A stretch of DNA of 56,330 nt, taken from Bacteroidia bacterium. Lineage in GTDB: Bacteria > Bacteroidota > Bacteroidia > DATLTG01. A program made the position numbers and the translations under genes. Position 1 is the stretch's first letter, and every line of letters starts with the position of its first letter. The notes below the pieces were generated by a model. The model ran no database searches. It had not been told where the DNA came from and worked only from the letters and a program-made list of their open reading frames with translations. Below, in pieces: positions 34,016 through 42,752 of this stretch. Location: contig JBDTAC010000025.1 of NCBI GenBank assembly GCA_039924845.1, positions 1 to 56,330 on the forward strand, in the 5' to 3' direction.

Positions 34016-35191
34016 GTGGAAGAAAATATAAATGAGTTTCAGATGCTTGCCAAAACTGCTTTCGGAATGGAAGAAATTTTGGCAGCCGAATTGTTGAAAT
34101 TAGGTGCCAGAAATATTGAGCAACGCAACCGCGCCGTTAGTTTTACAGGCGACAAAGGTTTTATGTACAAAGCCAATTTGTGTTTGCGCACCGCCTTACG
34201 AATTTTAAAACCCATCACTCATTTTGAGGTTTCGGATGAAAATGATTTCTACGAAAAAATTCAAAAAATAAATTGGGAAAAATATTTAGAACCTCAAGAA
34301 ACCTTGGCGGTGGATACGGCGCTCAACACTGATTTATTCAACCATTCGCAATACATTTCTCAAAAAACAAAAGATGCCATTGTAGATAAATACCGCGAAA
34401 AATATGGCGTTCGTCCGGATGTAGATTTAGACAATCCGACGCTTCGCATCAACATTCATATTTTTCAAACTACCTGCACGGTTTCTTTGGATAGTTCTGG
34501 CGATGCGCTTTATAAAAGAGGTTATCGCGAAAACATAAATTTAGCGCCACTCAACGAAGTATTGGCGGCAGCGATGGTGATACTCAGTGGCTGGAATAAA
34601 CATTCCGTTTTGGTTGATCCCATGTGCGGCTCCGGAACTATTTTGATAGAAGCCGCGATGTACGCGAATAATATTCCGCCAGGTTGCTTTCGCGAACAAT
34701 TTGGTTTTGAAAAATGGAAAGATTTTGATGCTGATTTGTGGCAAGTAATTTACGATGCCGCAATTGATAAAATCGACAGTTTAAATCCGGAAATAAGAGG
34801 CTGTGATATTTCGCCAAACATCATAAAAAAAGCGAAAAAAAATATTAAAACAGCAAAAGTGGACGACGTAGTTTCGGTACAACATTGTTCTTTTCAAGAT
34901 TTCGAACCACCTGCTGCCAAAGGCGTTGTGATTTTCAATCCGCCTTACGGCGAACGAATGGTGAAAGATAATATTGAAGAATTGTACAAAGAAATCGGAA
35001 GTACGATGAAAAAAAAATACAGCGGTTACGATGTCTGGATTATCAGTTCAAATATAGAAGCCATCCATGCAATTGGTTTGCGTCCGTCGCGAAAAATCAC
35101 CTTGTTTAACGGTGCCTTGGAATGTAAATTTTTGAAATACGAAATGTATCAAGGCACAAAAAAAATTCATAAATTGGTAAAAGAAGATTGA
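34016..35191 (+). CDS. RlmL-type 23S rRNA (guanine-N2) methyltransferase with THUMP domain
   Basis: 391 residues, corresponding to the N-terminal half of E. coli RlmKL (RlmL, m2G2445). THUMP domain about 45-160, followed by a Rossmann methyltransferase with D-P-M-C-G-S-G-T (about 201-208, SAM site) and the N6/N2-type catalytic motif N-P-P-Y-G-E-R (about 308-314). The start is a GTG; an ATG at 34043 would remove nine residues and is the alternative. It is followed by pfkA after 28 nt and a palindrome. Confidence 0.88.
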   Translation: MEENINEFQMLAKTAFGMEEILAAELLKLGARNIEQRNRAVSFTGDKGFMYKANLCLRTALRILKPITHFEVSDENDFYEKIQKINWEKYLEPQETLAVDTALNTDLFNHSQYISQKTKDAIVDKYREKYGVRPDVDLDNPTLRINIHIFQTTCTVSLDSSGDALYKRGYRENINLAPLNEVLAAAMVILSGWNKHSVLVDPMCGSGTILIEAAMYANNIPPGCFREQFGFEKWKDFDADLWQVIYDAAIDKIDSLNPEIRGCDISPNIIKKAKKNIKTAKVDDVVSVQHCSFQDFEPPAAKGVVIFNPPYGERMVKDNIEELYKEIGSTMKKKYSGYDVWIISSNIEAIHAIGLRPSRKITLFNGALECKFLKYEMYQGTKKIHKLVKED

Positions 35192-35199
35192 TTTTATCT

Positions 35200-35220
35200 T
35201 TCAAAAAAATAATTTTTCGA
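35200..35220 (+). repeat. AT palindrome abutting pfkA
   Basis: TTCAAAAAAATAATTTTTCG runs into the A of ATG 35220. It is the same 20-mer as at 10554 and 7359. Confidence 0.75.
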
Positions 35221-36188
35221 TGAAGAAAATAGCCGTGTTTACTTCAGGAGGCGATGCACCGGGAATGAACGCTTGTATTAGAGCCGTAGTACGAACTGCA
35301 GCACATCATCAATTGGAAATTTCGGGAATTATGCACGGGTACGAAGGTATGATGAACGGAGAATTTATTCCACTTCCGCCGAAATCCGTTGCCAATATTA
35401 TTCAGCGCGGTGGCACTGTTTTAAAAACATCCCGCAGCGAAAAATTTCACTCAAAAGAAGGCAGAGAAAAAGCATTTGAACACATCCAGAAAAATAAAAT
35501 TGATGCGCTAATAGCGATTGGTGGAGATGGAACTTTCCGCGCTGCATCCGTATTTGAAAGTGAATTCAACATTCCGATTATCGGCATTCCGGGAACAATT
35601 GATAACGATTTAATTGGCACCGATTATACGATTGGCTACGACACCGCCATCAATACAGTGATTGACGCCTTGGATAAAATTCGCGATACCGCAGAATCGC
35701 ACGAGCGTTTATTTATTGTAGAGGTAATGGGTCGCGATGCCGGCTTAATTGCGCTTCGAACGGGCATTGCGTCGGGCGCGATGGACATTTTAATTCCAGA
35801 AATAAAAACCGACCACACACAATTAATTCACAAATTAAAAAACGGAAGGAAAGATAAAACATCGAAAATTATTATTGTAGCAGAAGGCGATGAGGCAGGC
35901 GGAGCCATCGAAACAGGAAAAAAAATAAAATTAGCATTGCCGCATTACGATGTGCGCATTACTGTTTTAGGTCACATTCAGCGCGGCGGAAATCCGAGTT
36001 GTATGGACAGAGTACTTGCCAGCCGACTTGGTTTTGCTGCCGTTGAAGCCTTAATACAAAAAAAACACGGCGTGATGGTAGGCAGTAAAAGCAATGAAAT
36101 TATTTTCACTCCTTTTGAAAATGCAGTGAAACACATTTCGCAATTAAATCCGGAATGGCTGAAAATGATGGAGATTTTATCCGCTTGA
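35220..36188 (+). CDS. pfkA: ATP-dependent 6-phosphofructokinase
   Basis: 322 residues. Phosphorylates fructose 6-phosphate in glycolysis. T-S-G-G-D-A-P-G-M-N (about 8-17), G-G-D-G-T (about 101-105, ATP site), catalytic G-T-I-D-N-D (about 125-130), M-G-R-D-A-G (about 169-174) and G-H-I-Q-R-G-G are all present. The Gly at position 104 after G-G-D suggests the ATP rather than PPi-dependent type. The TGA stop opens a palindrome copy, and a perfect 42-nt palindrome terminates the unit. Confidence 0.96.
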   Translation: MKKIAVFTSGGDAPGMNACIRAVVRTAAHHQLEISGIMHGYEGMMNGEFIPLPPKSVANIIQRGGTVLKTSRSEKFHSKEGREKAFEHIQKNKIDALIAIGGDGTFRAASVFESEFNIPIIGIPGTIDNDLIGTDYTIGYDTAINTVIDALDKIRDTAESHERLFIVEVMGRDAGLIALRTGIASGAMDILIPEIKTDHTQLIHKLKNGRKDKTSKIIIVAEGDEAGGAIETGKKIKLALPHYDVRITVLGHIQRGGNPSCMDRVLASRLGFAAVEALIQKKHGVMVGSKSNEIIFTPFENAVKHISQLNPEWLKMMEILSA

Positions 36189-36203
36189 AAAAATAATTTT
36201 CAG
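36185..36203 (+). repeat. AT palindrome opening with the pfkA stop
   Basis: TTGAAAAAATAATTTTCAG; TGA 36186-36188 is the pfkA stop. Confidence 0.6.
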
Positions 36204-36215
36204 AGAATTAATAAT

Positions 36216-36257
36216 ACAAAACGCCTTCAGAAAATTAATTTTCTGAAGGCGTTTTGT
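36216..36257. terminator. Perfect 42-nt palindrome, bidirectional terminator
   Basis: ACAAAACGCCTTCAG followed by AAAATTAATTTT and the exact complement. Both arms of 21 bases match without mismatch, and A/T runs bound the stem on both sides. It lies between pfkA (stop 36188) and the opposite-facing lysine-rich gene (stop 36269), so it can stop both. Confidence 0.85.
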
Positions 36258-36268
36258 AACGATGTGAA

Positions 36269-36496
36269 TTACTTCGCTTTTTTTGCAGTTTTCACTTTTT
36301 TCTCTGTTTTTGCTTTTTTAGCTTTCACAGGTTTTTCTTTTTTCTCTGCTTTTTTCTCTGCTTTTTTCACTTCTTTTTTGTTTGCAGTTTGAGCAGTTTG
36401 AGCTTTTACTGATTTTTTAATTGTTTTGCTTCCTGTTGCGGCAAACACAGATGCTGAAAATATTACGGCAGCTGCTAATAACATGATTTTTTTCAT
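36269..36496 (-). CDS. Exported lysine/alanine-rich mini-protein (histone H1-like tail)
   Basis: 75 residues. Residues 1-20 are a signal peptide (M-K-K-I-M-L-L-A-A-A...F-A-A). In the remaining 55 residues 23 are Lys, interspersed with Ala, Thr and Glu (K-K-A-E-K-K-A-E-K-K-E-K), resembling histone H1 or H1-like bacterial tails, but the signal peptide would place it outside the cytoplasm. No aromatic residues. Function unknown: possible polyanion, DNA-biofilm or LPS binding is inference. Flanked by its terminator and a 190-nt upstream gap. Confidence 0.65.
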   Translation of the reverse strand: MKKIMLLAAAVIFSASVFAATGSKTIKKSVKAQTAQTANKKEVKKAEKKAEKKEKPVKAKKAKTEKKVKTAKKAK

Positions 36497-36667
36497 TTTG
36501 TTTTGGTTTTAAGGTTTAAATTATTTTTTGATTTCTGAAGGGATACATGCAAGCCTCGTGCCACAATTTTTTCACAACTAAAAATTAACGAATTTTAACA
36601 AATTACTCCTGTTTCGTTTAGGTAAAATTTTAAGATGTTGATTAAGATTCAGTTGCGCATTATTTCG

Positions 36668-36675
36668 TAATTTTG
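36668..36675 (+). promoter_or_regulatory. -7 element TAATTTTG upstream of gap
   Basis: TAnnTTTG match 13 nt before ATG 36689, giving a leader of only a few bases. Confidence 0.5.
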
Positions 36676-36688
36676 TAAAAAACACATT

Positions 36689-37687
36689 ATGAAAAAAACG
36701 CGCATTGCCATCAACGGTTTCGGAAGAATAGGAAGAGTTCTATTTCGTGTCCTTCAGAAAAGACAAAATATAGAAATCATTGCCATCAATGATCTGAGCG
36801 ATGCAAAAACACTCGCGCATTTATTGAAATACGATTCCATTCACGGCGTGTACCAAGGAACTGTTATTGCAGAAGAAAGTCATTTTATTGTTGATGGAAA
36901 AAAAATAATTATTCTGTCTGAAAAAAATCCTGAACAATTACCTTGGAAATCAATGGACATAGATATTGTCATCGAATCCACTGGGTTTTTCTTAGACAAA
37001 CAAAGCGCTGAAAAGCACTTATTGGCTGGTGCTAAAAAAGTAATTCTTTCTGCGCCACCAAAAGCCGACGACATCAAAACCATCGTTATTGGAATAAATG
37101 ATGAATTGCTTAAAAAAGAAGATGTCATTATTTCGAATGCTTCGTGCACCACTAATTGCGCGGCTCCCATGATAAAATTATTGGATGAAAATTGGGAAAT
37201 TGAAGACGCTTACATTACCACCGTTCATTCCTATACTGGCGATCAACGCTTGCACGATGCGCCTCACAAAGATTTGCGAAGAGCAAGAGCAGCGGCGGTT
37301 TCCATCGTTCCTACTTCTACTGGCGCAGCAAAAGCAATCACTAAAATCTTCCCGCATTTACATGGAAAAATAGGTGGTTGCGGTATTCGAGTTCCCGTTC
37401 CGGACGGATCTTTGACGGACATTACGTGTACGTTGAGAAAAAAGGCAAGCGTGGAAGAAATCAATGCTATTTTTAAAAAAGCAGCGGAAACTAACTTGAG
37501 AAATATTCTTCAATATACACTTGATCCTATTGTTTCCATTGATATTGTAGGAAATCCGTATTCCTGTATTTTTGATGCTGATTTAACTTCTGTACTTGGC
37601 GGAATGATAAAAGTAATTGGCTGGTACGACAATGAATCAGGGTATTCCAACCGTTTAGCGGATTTAATCGAAAAGATGAGTCTCTAA
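36689..37687 (+). CDS. gap: Glyceraldehyde-3-phosphate dehydrogenase, type I
   Basis: 332 residues. N-G-F-G-R-I-G-R (8-15, NAD binding), catalytic Cys in S-C-T-T-N-C (about 151-156), H179-equivalent in T-T-V-H-S-Y, and W-Y-D-N-E-S-G-Y-S-N-R near the end. It performs the glycolytic oxidative phosphorylation of GAP, matching pfkA 0.5 kb upstream. It stands alone, transcribed from a nearby -7 element. Confidence 0.96.
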   Translation: MKKTRIAINGFGRIGRVLFRVLQKRQNIEIIAINDLSDAKTLAHLLKYDSIHGVYQGTVIAEESHFIVDGKKIIILSEKNPEQLPWKSMDIDIVIESTGFFLDKQSAEKHLLAGAKKVILSAPPKADDIKTIVIGINDELLKKEDVIISNASCTTNCAAPMIKLLDENWEIEDAYITTVHSYTGDQRLHDAPHKDLRRARAAAVSIVPTSTGAAKAITKIFPHLHGKIGGCGIRVPVPDGSLTDITCTLRKKASVEEINAIFKKAAETNLRNILQYTLDPIVSIDIVGNPYSCIFDADLTSVLGGMIKVIGWYDNESGYSNRLADLIEKMSL

Positions 37688-37781
37688 ATCAACTTCTCGC
37701 TGTTGATAAGATTCCGACAAACACAACAACAGCTTTCTCATTATAAATAATTTTAGAGATTATCTATTTCTAATTTTCGTG

Positions 37782-40751
37782 ATGAGAAAAAATATTTTTT
37801 CAACCTGTGTTTTTATTGCCTTTATTATTTGCAGTCAATTAGTAAATGCTGCTTCTGATACTCTAAAATTAAAAACACAAGCTCCGCCTTTCCTTTCTAC
37901 CAATACAACTTGGGTAGATTCCGTTTTTAATTCGCTTACGCCAGATGAACGTCTTGGACAATTATTTATGGTGGCTGCGTATTCCAATCTCGATAAAAAA
38001 GAGCATAAGAAAAACAAAGAGGAACTCGAAAAATTAATTCGTGATTATAAAATTGGCGGATTGATTTTTTTTCAAGGTGGTCCCGCAAGGCAAGCTATAC
38101 TTGAAAATGAATATCAAAGCATTTCAAAAACGCCTTTATTAATCGCCATGGATGCAGAATGGGGATTGGCAATGCGCCTCGACAGCACCGTAAAATTTCC
38201 ACATCAAATGACACTTGGCGCGATTGAAAATGATTCCTTGATTTATGACATGGGTCGCTCAATTGCCTTGCAATGCAAGCGTTTGGGCGTACAATTGGAT
38301 TTTGCTCCTGTGATTGACATCAACAGTAATCCACTAAATCCAATTATCGGTACGCGTTCTTTTGGCGAAAATAAATTTAAAGTAGCACAAAAGGGATTGG
38401 CTTATATGAGCGGTTTGCAGGACGAACACGTGATTTCTACCGCAAAACATTTTCCCGGTCATGGAGATACGGATGCCGATTCTCACAAAACATTACCTGT
38501 TGTAAATCATTCCGTTGAGCGCCTTGATACACTTGAGTTATATCCTTTCCGACAACTTTTTTCGCATGGTATTAGCAGCACAATGGTAGCACATTTATAC
38601 ATTCCTGCACTTGATTCTACGCCCAATACCGCTTCTACCTTATCTCCAAGAGTGGTGAATGGTTTGTTGAAAACGAAAATGGATTTTAAGGGTTTAGTGT
38701 TTACAGATGCTTTAAATATGAAGGGCGTAAGTAAATTTTACAAACCCGGAATTGTAGATGTGAAAGCATTACTTGCAGGAAATGACGTATTGCTTTTTTC
38801 GGAAGATGTACCAAAAGCAATGGAGGAAATTAAAAATGCAATTGCCGATAGTGAGATTACACAAGCAGATATTGATGCACGCTGCAAAAAAATTCTGATG
38901 GCAAAATCCTGGGCAGGATTAAATCAGTATAAACCTGTTGATTTGAAAGGGTTATACGAAGATTTGAATCCAATAAGCGCTGATTTATTGAATCGAAAAA
39001 TCACAGAACAATCACTCACTTTACTTCAAAACAAAAATAATTTTATTCCTCTAAAAAGGCTGGATACATTAAACATTGCGACGATTTCTGTCGGAGATAC
39101 AAGCACTACTATTTTTCAAGAAACAATTACAAAATATGCTCCTTCAAAAAATATTTTTTTGAAAATAAATGGCGATTCTCTTTTTTATGATTCCATCGAA
39201 AAGGCTTTAAAACCTTACAATATCATTGTTGTAGCATTGGATAATCCAAGTTCTAATCCGGCAATTAATTTCGGACTTTCTATTCCATCCATAAAATTTT
39301 TAGACAAATTATTATTAACGAAAAAAATAATTTTCGATTGTTTTTCCACACCGTATGTACTTTCTAAATTTAACAATATCGAGCAATCGCTTGCAGTTAT
39401 TGAATCTTACGAAGACAATGAATACACTCAAAATTATTCTGCGCAACTTATCTTTGGAGGAATGACTGCTCAAGGAAAATTACCTGTTACCGCAGCGCCT
39501 TTGTTTCCAATTGGAAGCGGAATCAGAACCACTGATAAAATTCGTTTTGCCTACGTTTCTCCAGAAGAAATTGGAGTGTCCGAAAAAAAACTTTCTGTGA
39601 TTGATTCACTTGCTAACGAAGGAATAAAAGAACACGCTTATCCTGGGTGTGTTGTATTTGCTGCAAAAAATGGTAATGTTTTTTATCAAAAAGCATTCGG
39701 CTATCAAACGTATGATAAAAAAATTCCTACACGTACGAATGATATTTACGACCTCGCTTCTCTCACAAAAATATTGGCAACAACGCCCTCCATCATGCGC
39801 CTTTCCGAAGAAAATAAAATAAAAATAAATGCTCCACTCAGTTTGTATTTACCGATTTTAAAAAAATCAAATAAAAAGAAAATGCTCATCAATGATGTGA
39901 TGGCGCACCAAGCGGGATTGCAAGCGTGGATTCCTTTTTATAAAAATACGATGAAGGATGGAATCTATTTCCCATGGATTTACGACAGTGTAGAAACGCC
40001 TGCATTTCCAATACGTGTAGCGGAACATTTGTACATCAGTAAAGCGTATCACGACAGTATTTTACGTCAAATTATTCAATCAAAAGTATCGAAGAAAAAA
40101 GAATATCTATACAGTGATTTAGGATTTTATTTATTAAAAGAAATCATCGAAAAACAAACAAAAACAACACTTGACAATTATGTTTTTCAAAATTTTTACA
40201 ACCCTTTAGGACTTACTACAATGGGATATTTGCCGCGAAAACGCTTCGATTTAAAACGAATTCCGCCGACAGAAAACGATACTTATTTTAGAAAACAATT
40301 GCTGCATGGCGATGTGCAAGATCAAGGAGCCGCCATGATGGGAGGCGTTTCGGGTCATGCCGGACTTTTTTCGGATGCGAATGATGTAGCGATAATGATG
40401 CAAATGTATTTGCAAAAAGGCACGTATGGTGGTGAGCGATATTTTGATTCAACTACGGTTAGTAATTTTACAGCGTGCCAATTTTCCGCAAACGGCAACC
40501 GCCGCGGACTCGGATTTGATAAGCCAGAAATGAATCACAGCAAAGAAAGCCCTGCTTGCGATTCCGCATCAACAAACAGTTTTGGGCATTCTGGATATAC
40601 TGGAACATTTACCTGGGCGGATCCGGACAACGGAATTGTGTATGTCTTTTTATCTAACAGAGTTAATCCAAATGCATCAGAAAATAAATTGGCTGAACTT
40701 AATATTCGCACAAAAATCCAGCAAGCAATTTACGATGCCTTCAAAAAATAA
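37782..40751 (+). CDS. GH3 (NagZ-like) glycosidase fused to a beta-lactamase-fold serine hydrolase
   Basis: 989 residues from ATG 37782 (GTG three bases earlier is possible). Signal peptide to about residue 25. Residues 45-385 are a GH3 barrel with K-H-F-P-G-H-G-D-T-D-x-D-S-H (about 222-235), the NagZ catalytic His/Asp loop. Residues 400-570 form the GH3 C-terminal-like Rossmann domain. Residues 590-989 are a class C/DD-peptidase-type domain with S-L-T-K (about 660-663), Y-S-D (about 776) and H-S-G (about 935) in place of KTG. This fusion occurs in Bacteroidota; it is expected to cut beta-N-acetylglucosaminyl bonds in peptidoglycan and a peptide or ester. Its TAA is the palindrome core. Confidence 0.9.
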   Translation: MRKNIFSTCVFIAFIICSQLVNAASDTLKLKTQAPPFLSTNTTWVDSVFNSLTPDERLGQLFMVAAYSNLDKKEHKKNKEELEKLIRDYKIGGLIFFQGGPARQAILENEYQSISKTPLLIAMDAEWGLAMRLDSTVKFPHQMTLGAIENDSLIYDMGRSIALQCKRLGVQLDFAPVIDINSNPLNPIIGTRSFGENKFKVAQKGLAYMSGLQDEHVISTAKHFPGHGDTDADSHKTLPVVNHSVERLDTLELYPFRQLFSHGISSTMVAHLYIPALDSTPNTASTLSPRVVNGLLKTKMDFKGLVFTDALNMKGVSKFYKPGIVDVKALLAGNDVLLFSEDVPKAMEEIKNAIADSEITQADIDARCKKILMAKSWAGLNQYKPVDLKGLYEDLNPISADLLNRKITEQSLTLLQNKNNFIPLKRLDTLNIATISVGDTSTTIFQETITKYAPSKNIFLKINGDSLFYDSIEKALKPYNIIVVALDNPSSNPAINFGLSIPSIKFLDKLLLTKKIIFDCFSTPYVLSKFNNIEQSLAVIESYEDNEYTQNYSAQLIFGGMTAQGKLPVTAAPLFPIGSGIRTTDKIRFAYVSPEEIGVSEKKLSVIDSLANEGIKEHAYPGCVVFAAKNGNVFYQKAFGYQTYDKKIPTRTNDIYDLASLTKILATTPSIMRLSEENKIKINAPLSLYLPILKKSNKKKMLINDVMAHQAGLQAWIPFYKNTMKDGIYFPWIYDSVETPAFPIRVAEHLYISKAYHDSILRQIIQSKVSKKKEYLYSDLGFYLLKEIIEKQTKTTLDNYVFQNFYNPLGLTTMGYLPRKRFDLKRIPPTENDTYFRKQLLHGDVQDQGAAMMGGVSGHAGLFSDANDVAIMMQMYLQKGTYGGERYFDSTTVSNFTACQFSANGNRRGLGFDKPEMNHSKESPACDSASTNSFGHSGYTGTFTWADPDNGIVYVFLSNRVNPNASENKLAELNIRTKIQQAIYDAFKK
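39144..39163. repeat. AATATT palindrome within the GH3 fusion gene
   Basis: TTCAAAAAATATTTTTTTGA, read as S-K-N-I-F-L-K. A copy of the same type (37787-37803) encodes K-N-I-F-S at residues 3-7. Confidence 0.55.
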
Positions 40752-40759
40752 TTTTTCGG
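40740..40759 (+). repeat. AT palindrome containing the GH3 fusion stop
   Basis: TTCAAAAAATAATTTTTCGG; TAA 40749-40751 is the stop after two Lys codons. Confidence 0.65.
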
Positions 40760-40821
40760 AGTACCGAAAATACTTGGCCATTCCTACAAAGAAAAAATTA
40801 TTTTTGTTCCTTTAAAAATAT

Positions 40822-41397
40822 ATGACTATGACTCATTTTGATTACTACGCTTGGATTGGATTGCCTTTGTTAATAGTAATTGCGCGCCTTTTTGCTGTAA
40901 CGCTTTCCACTTTGCGTTATATTTTTATTTTTCGCGGATTAAAAAAAATAGTGCCATTTACCGCTTTTGCAGAAGCTTTAATTTGGTTAGTTGCAATTGC
41001 ACAAGTGATGAAGCACATGGATAATGTAGCCTGCTATTTCGCTTGGGCATTGGGCTATTCTCTTGGCACGTATGCTGGAATTATTGTAGAAGAAAAATTA
41101 GCAATCGGCTTGCAACTAATTCGAATTATCACAGAACATGATTGTGAAACATTGATTGATAAGCTTAAAAGAGAAAATCATGGAATTACTACAGTAGCTG
41201 CTCAAGGCGCATCAGGAGCCGTAAAAATGGTATTTACTGTTGTGAAACGTAAAAATGTACAATCGGTTATTGAACTTATTCGAGAGCACAACCCGAAAGT
41301 CTTTTATACGATAGAGGATGTGCGCGACACCGCTCATGGTGTGTTTTCGTCTAATAGTCAAAAAAATATTTCAAAAAAAATCAGTGCTACCCTGTAA
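40822..41397 (+). CDS. UPF0316/DUF2179 membrane protein
   Basis: 191 residues. Three N-terminal membrane helices (about 9-30, 47-65, 70-95) with the UPF0316 signature S-T-L-R-Y-I-F-I-F-R-G, followed by a cytoplasmic DUF2179 domain (about 100-175; I-I-T-E-H-D-C-E-T-L). The family (B. subtilis YebE-like) has no settled function. ATG 40828 is an alternative start two codons later. In the same run as the GH3 fusion and the permease. Confidence 0.85.
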   Translation: MTMTHFDYYAWIGLPLLIVIARLFAVTLSTLRYIFIFRGLKKIVPFTAFAEALIWLVAIAQVMKHMDNVACYFAWALGYSLGTYAGIIVEEKLAIGLQLIRIITEHDCETLIDKLKRENHGITTVAAQGASGAVKMVFTVVKRKNVQSVIELIREHNPKVFYTIEDVRDTAHGVFSSNSQKNISKKISATL

Positions 41398-41412
41398 GAA
41401 AAATAATTTTCA
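41398..41412 (+). repeat. AT palindrome, shortened
   Basis: GAAAAATAATTTTCA directly follows the stop TAA at 41395-41397, 11 nt before ATG 41424. Confidence 0.5.
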
Positions 41413-41423
41413 ACTACTCAAAA

Positions 41424-42752
41424 ATGTCCGCACGAAAAATTAGTTTTTACACCGCCGTTTCCGTCGTCATCGCCAATATGATTGGCACTGGGGTTTTCAC
41501 GAGCCTCGGTTTTCAATTATTCGATATTCAATCTGTTTTCGGAATTATTTTATTGTGGGTAGTTGGCGGAATTATTGCGCTTTGCGGCGCATTGTCTTAC
41601 GGAGAACTTGCTTCCGCGATGCCGCGTTCAGGCGGAGAATACCATTATCTTTCCAAATTATTACATCCTTTCGTTGGATTTTTATCTGGCTGGGTTTCTG
41701 TAACCGTAGGTTTTTCAGTGCCCGTAGCCTTATCCGCAATGGCTTTGGGGAAATATGTAAACGAAGTGTATCCAACATTAAATCCTGCAATGCTGGGTTG
41801 CTCCGTTGTTATTTTAATTACACTCGTACATTCTTTCAATCTTAAAAATAGTGCGAAATTTCAAAATATTTTTACCGTATTAAAAGTGTTGTTGATTTTA
41901 TTTTTTATCGTTGCTGGATTTACAATAAATACTTCGCAACCAATTTCTATCCTTCCCATTAATAGCCTTATTCCGAGCGAAAGCTGGAAAAGTATTTTTA
42001 GTCCAGCATTTGCTGTTTCATTGATTTATGTGTCCTACGCTTATTCGGGCTGGAACGCTTCTGCCTACATGGCGAGTGACATTGAAAATCCGCGTATCAA
42101 CATTCCGAAATCTTTATTTTGGGGAACTTTGGTGGTGATGATTTTATATGTCCTTTTAAATTTTATTTTTCTGTACACCGCTCCCATCAACGAATTGAAA
42201 GGTCAAGTAGAAGTTGGATACATTTCTGCTGTTCATATTTTTGGAACAAAAATTGGAAATTTAATGGGGATGCTCATCGCGTTTTTATTAGTGTCTTCCA
42301 TTAGCTCCATGGTATTTGCGGGTCCACGCGTAGCGCAAGTAATGGGCGAAGATTTAACACAACTTTCTTTTTTATCGAAGAAAAATAAAAATGGAATCCC
42401 TGTCGTAGCAACCATTATACAATCAGCCATTACAATTTTATTAATCCTCACGTCTACCTTCGATAAAGTACTGGTCTACATCGGCTTTACCTTGGGCTTA
42501 TTTACTTTCTTAACCGTTTTCAGTTTATTTGTAATGAGAATAAAGAAACGAGAATTGTCAGGAATCTACAAAACATTCGCCTATCCGATTACTCCAATTA
42601 TTTTTTTACTTTTGACGGGTTGGACATTGTTTTTTACAATGCAAGGGCACGTTAAAGAATCATTGTTTGGCTTAGCAACTGTGCTTGTTGGAGGTATTGT
42701 CTATTTTATTAAAAAAAATGAATCTCAAAATGAAGAAAAAAAAGTACGCTGA
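41424..42752 (+). CDS. APC-superfamily amino-acid permease
   Basis: 442 residues, twelve hydrophobic segments. The first helix has N-M-I-G-T-G-V-F-T (about 18-26), the APC backbone-binding glycine motif, and helix 2-3 has S-Y-G-E-L-A-S-A-M-P-R-S-G-G-E-Y. Proton-coupled uptake or exchange of an amino acid is expected; substrate not predictable. Its last 23 nt overlap the start region of the following lipoprotein gene, and the TGA stop opens a palindrome. Confidence 0.92.
   Translation: MSARKISFYTAVSVVIANMIGTGVFTSLGFQLFDIQSVFGIILLWVVGGIIALCGALSYGELASAMPRSGGEYHYLSKLLHPFVGFLSGWVSVTVGFSVPVALSAMALGKYVNEVYPTLNPAMLGCSVVILITLVHSFNLKNSAKFQNIFTVLKVLLILFFIVAGFTINTSQPISILPINSLIPSESWKSIFSPAFAVSLIYVSYAYSGWNASAYMASDIENPRINIPKSLFWGTLVVMILYVLLNFIFLYTAPINELKGQVEVGYISAVHIFGTKIGNLMGMLIAFLLVSSISSMVFAGPRVAQVMGEDLTQLSFLSKKNKNGIPVVATIIQSAITILLILTSTFDKVLVYIGFTLGLFTFLTVFSLFVMRIKKRELSGIYKTFAYPITPIIFLLLTGWTLFFTMQGHVKESLFGLATVLVGGIVYFIKKNESQNEEKKVR

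Noticed and set aside
33832-34035. 67-codon plus frame in the divergent region
   Set aside because: It is crossed by an AT palindrome and overlaps the promoter of the methyltransferase; composition is not protein-like.
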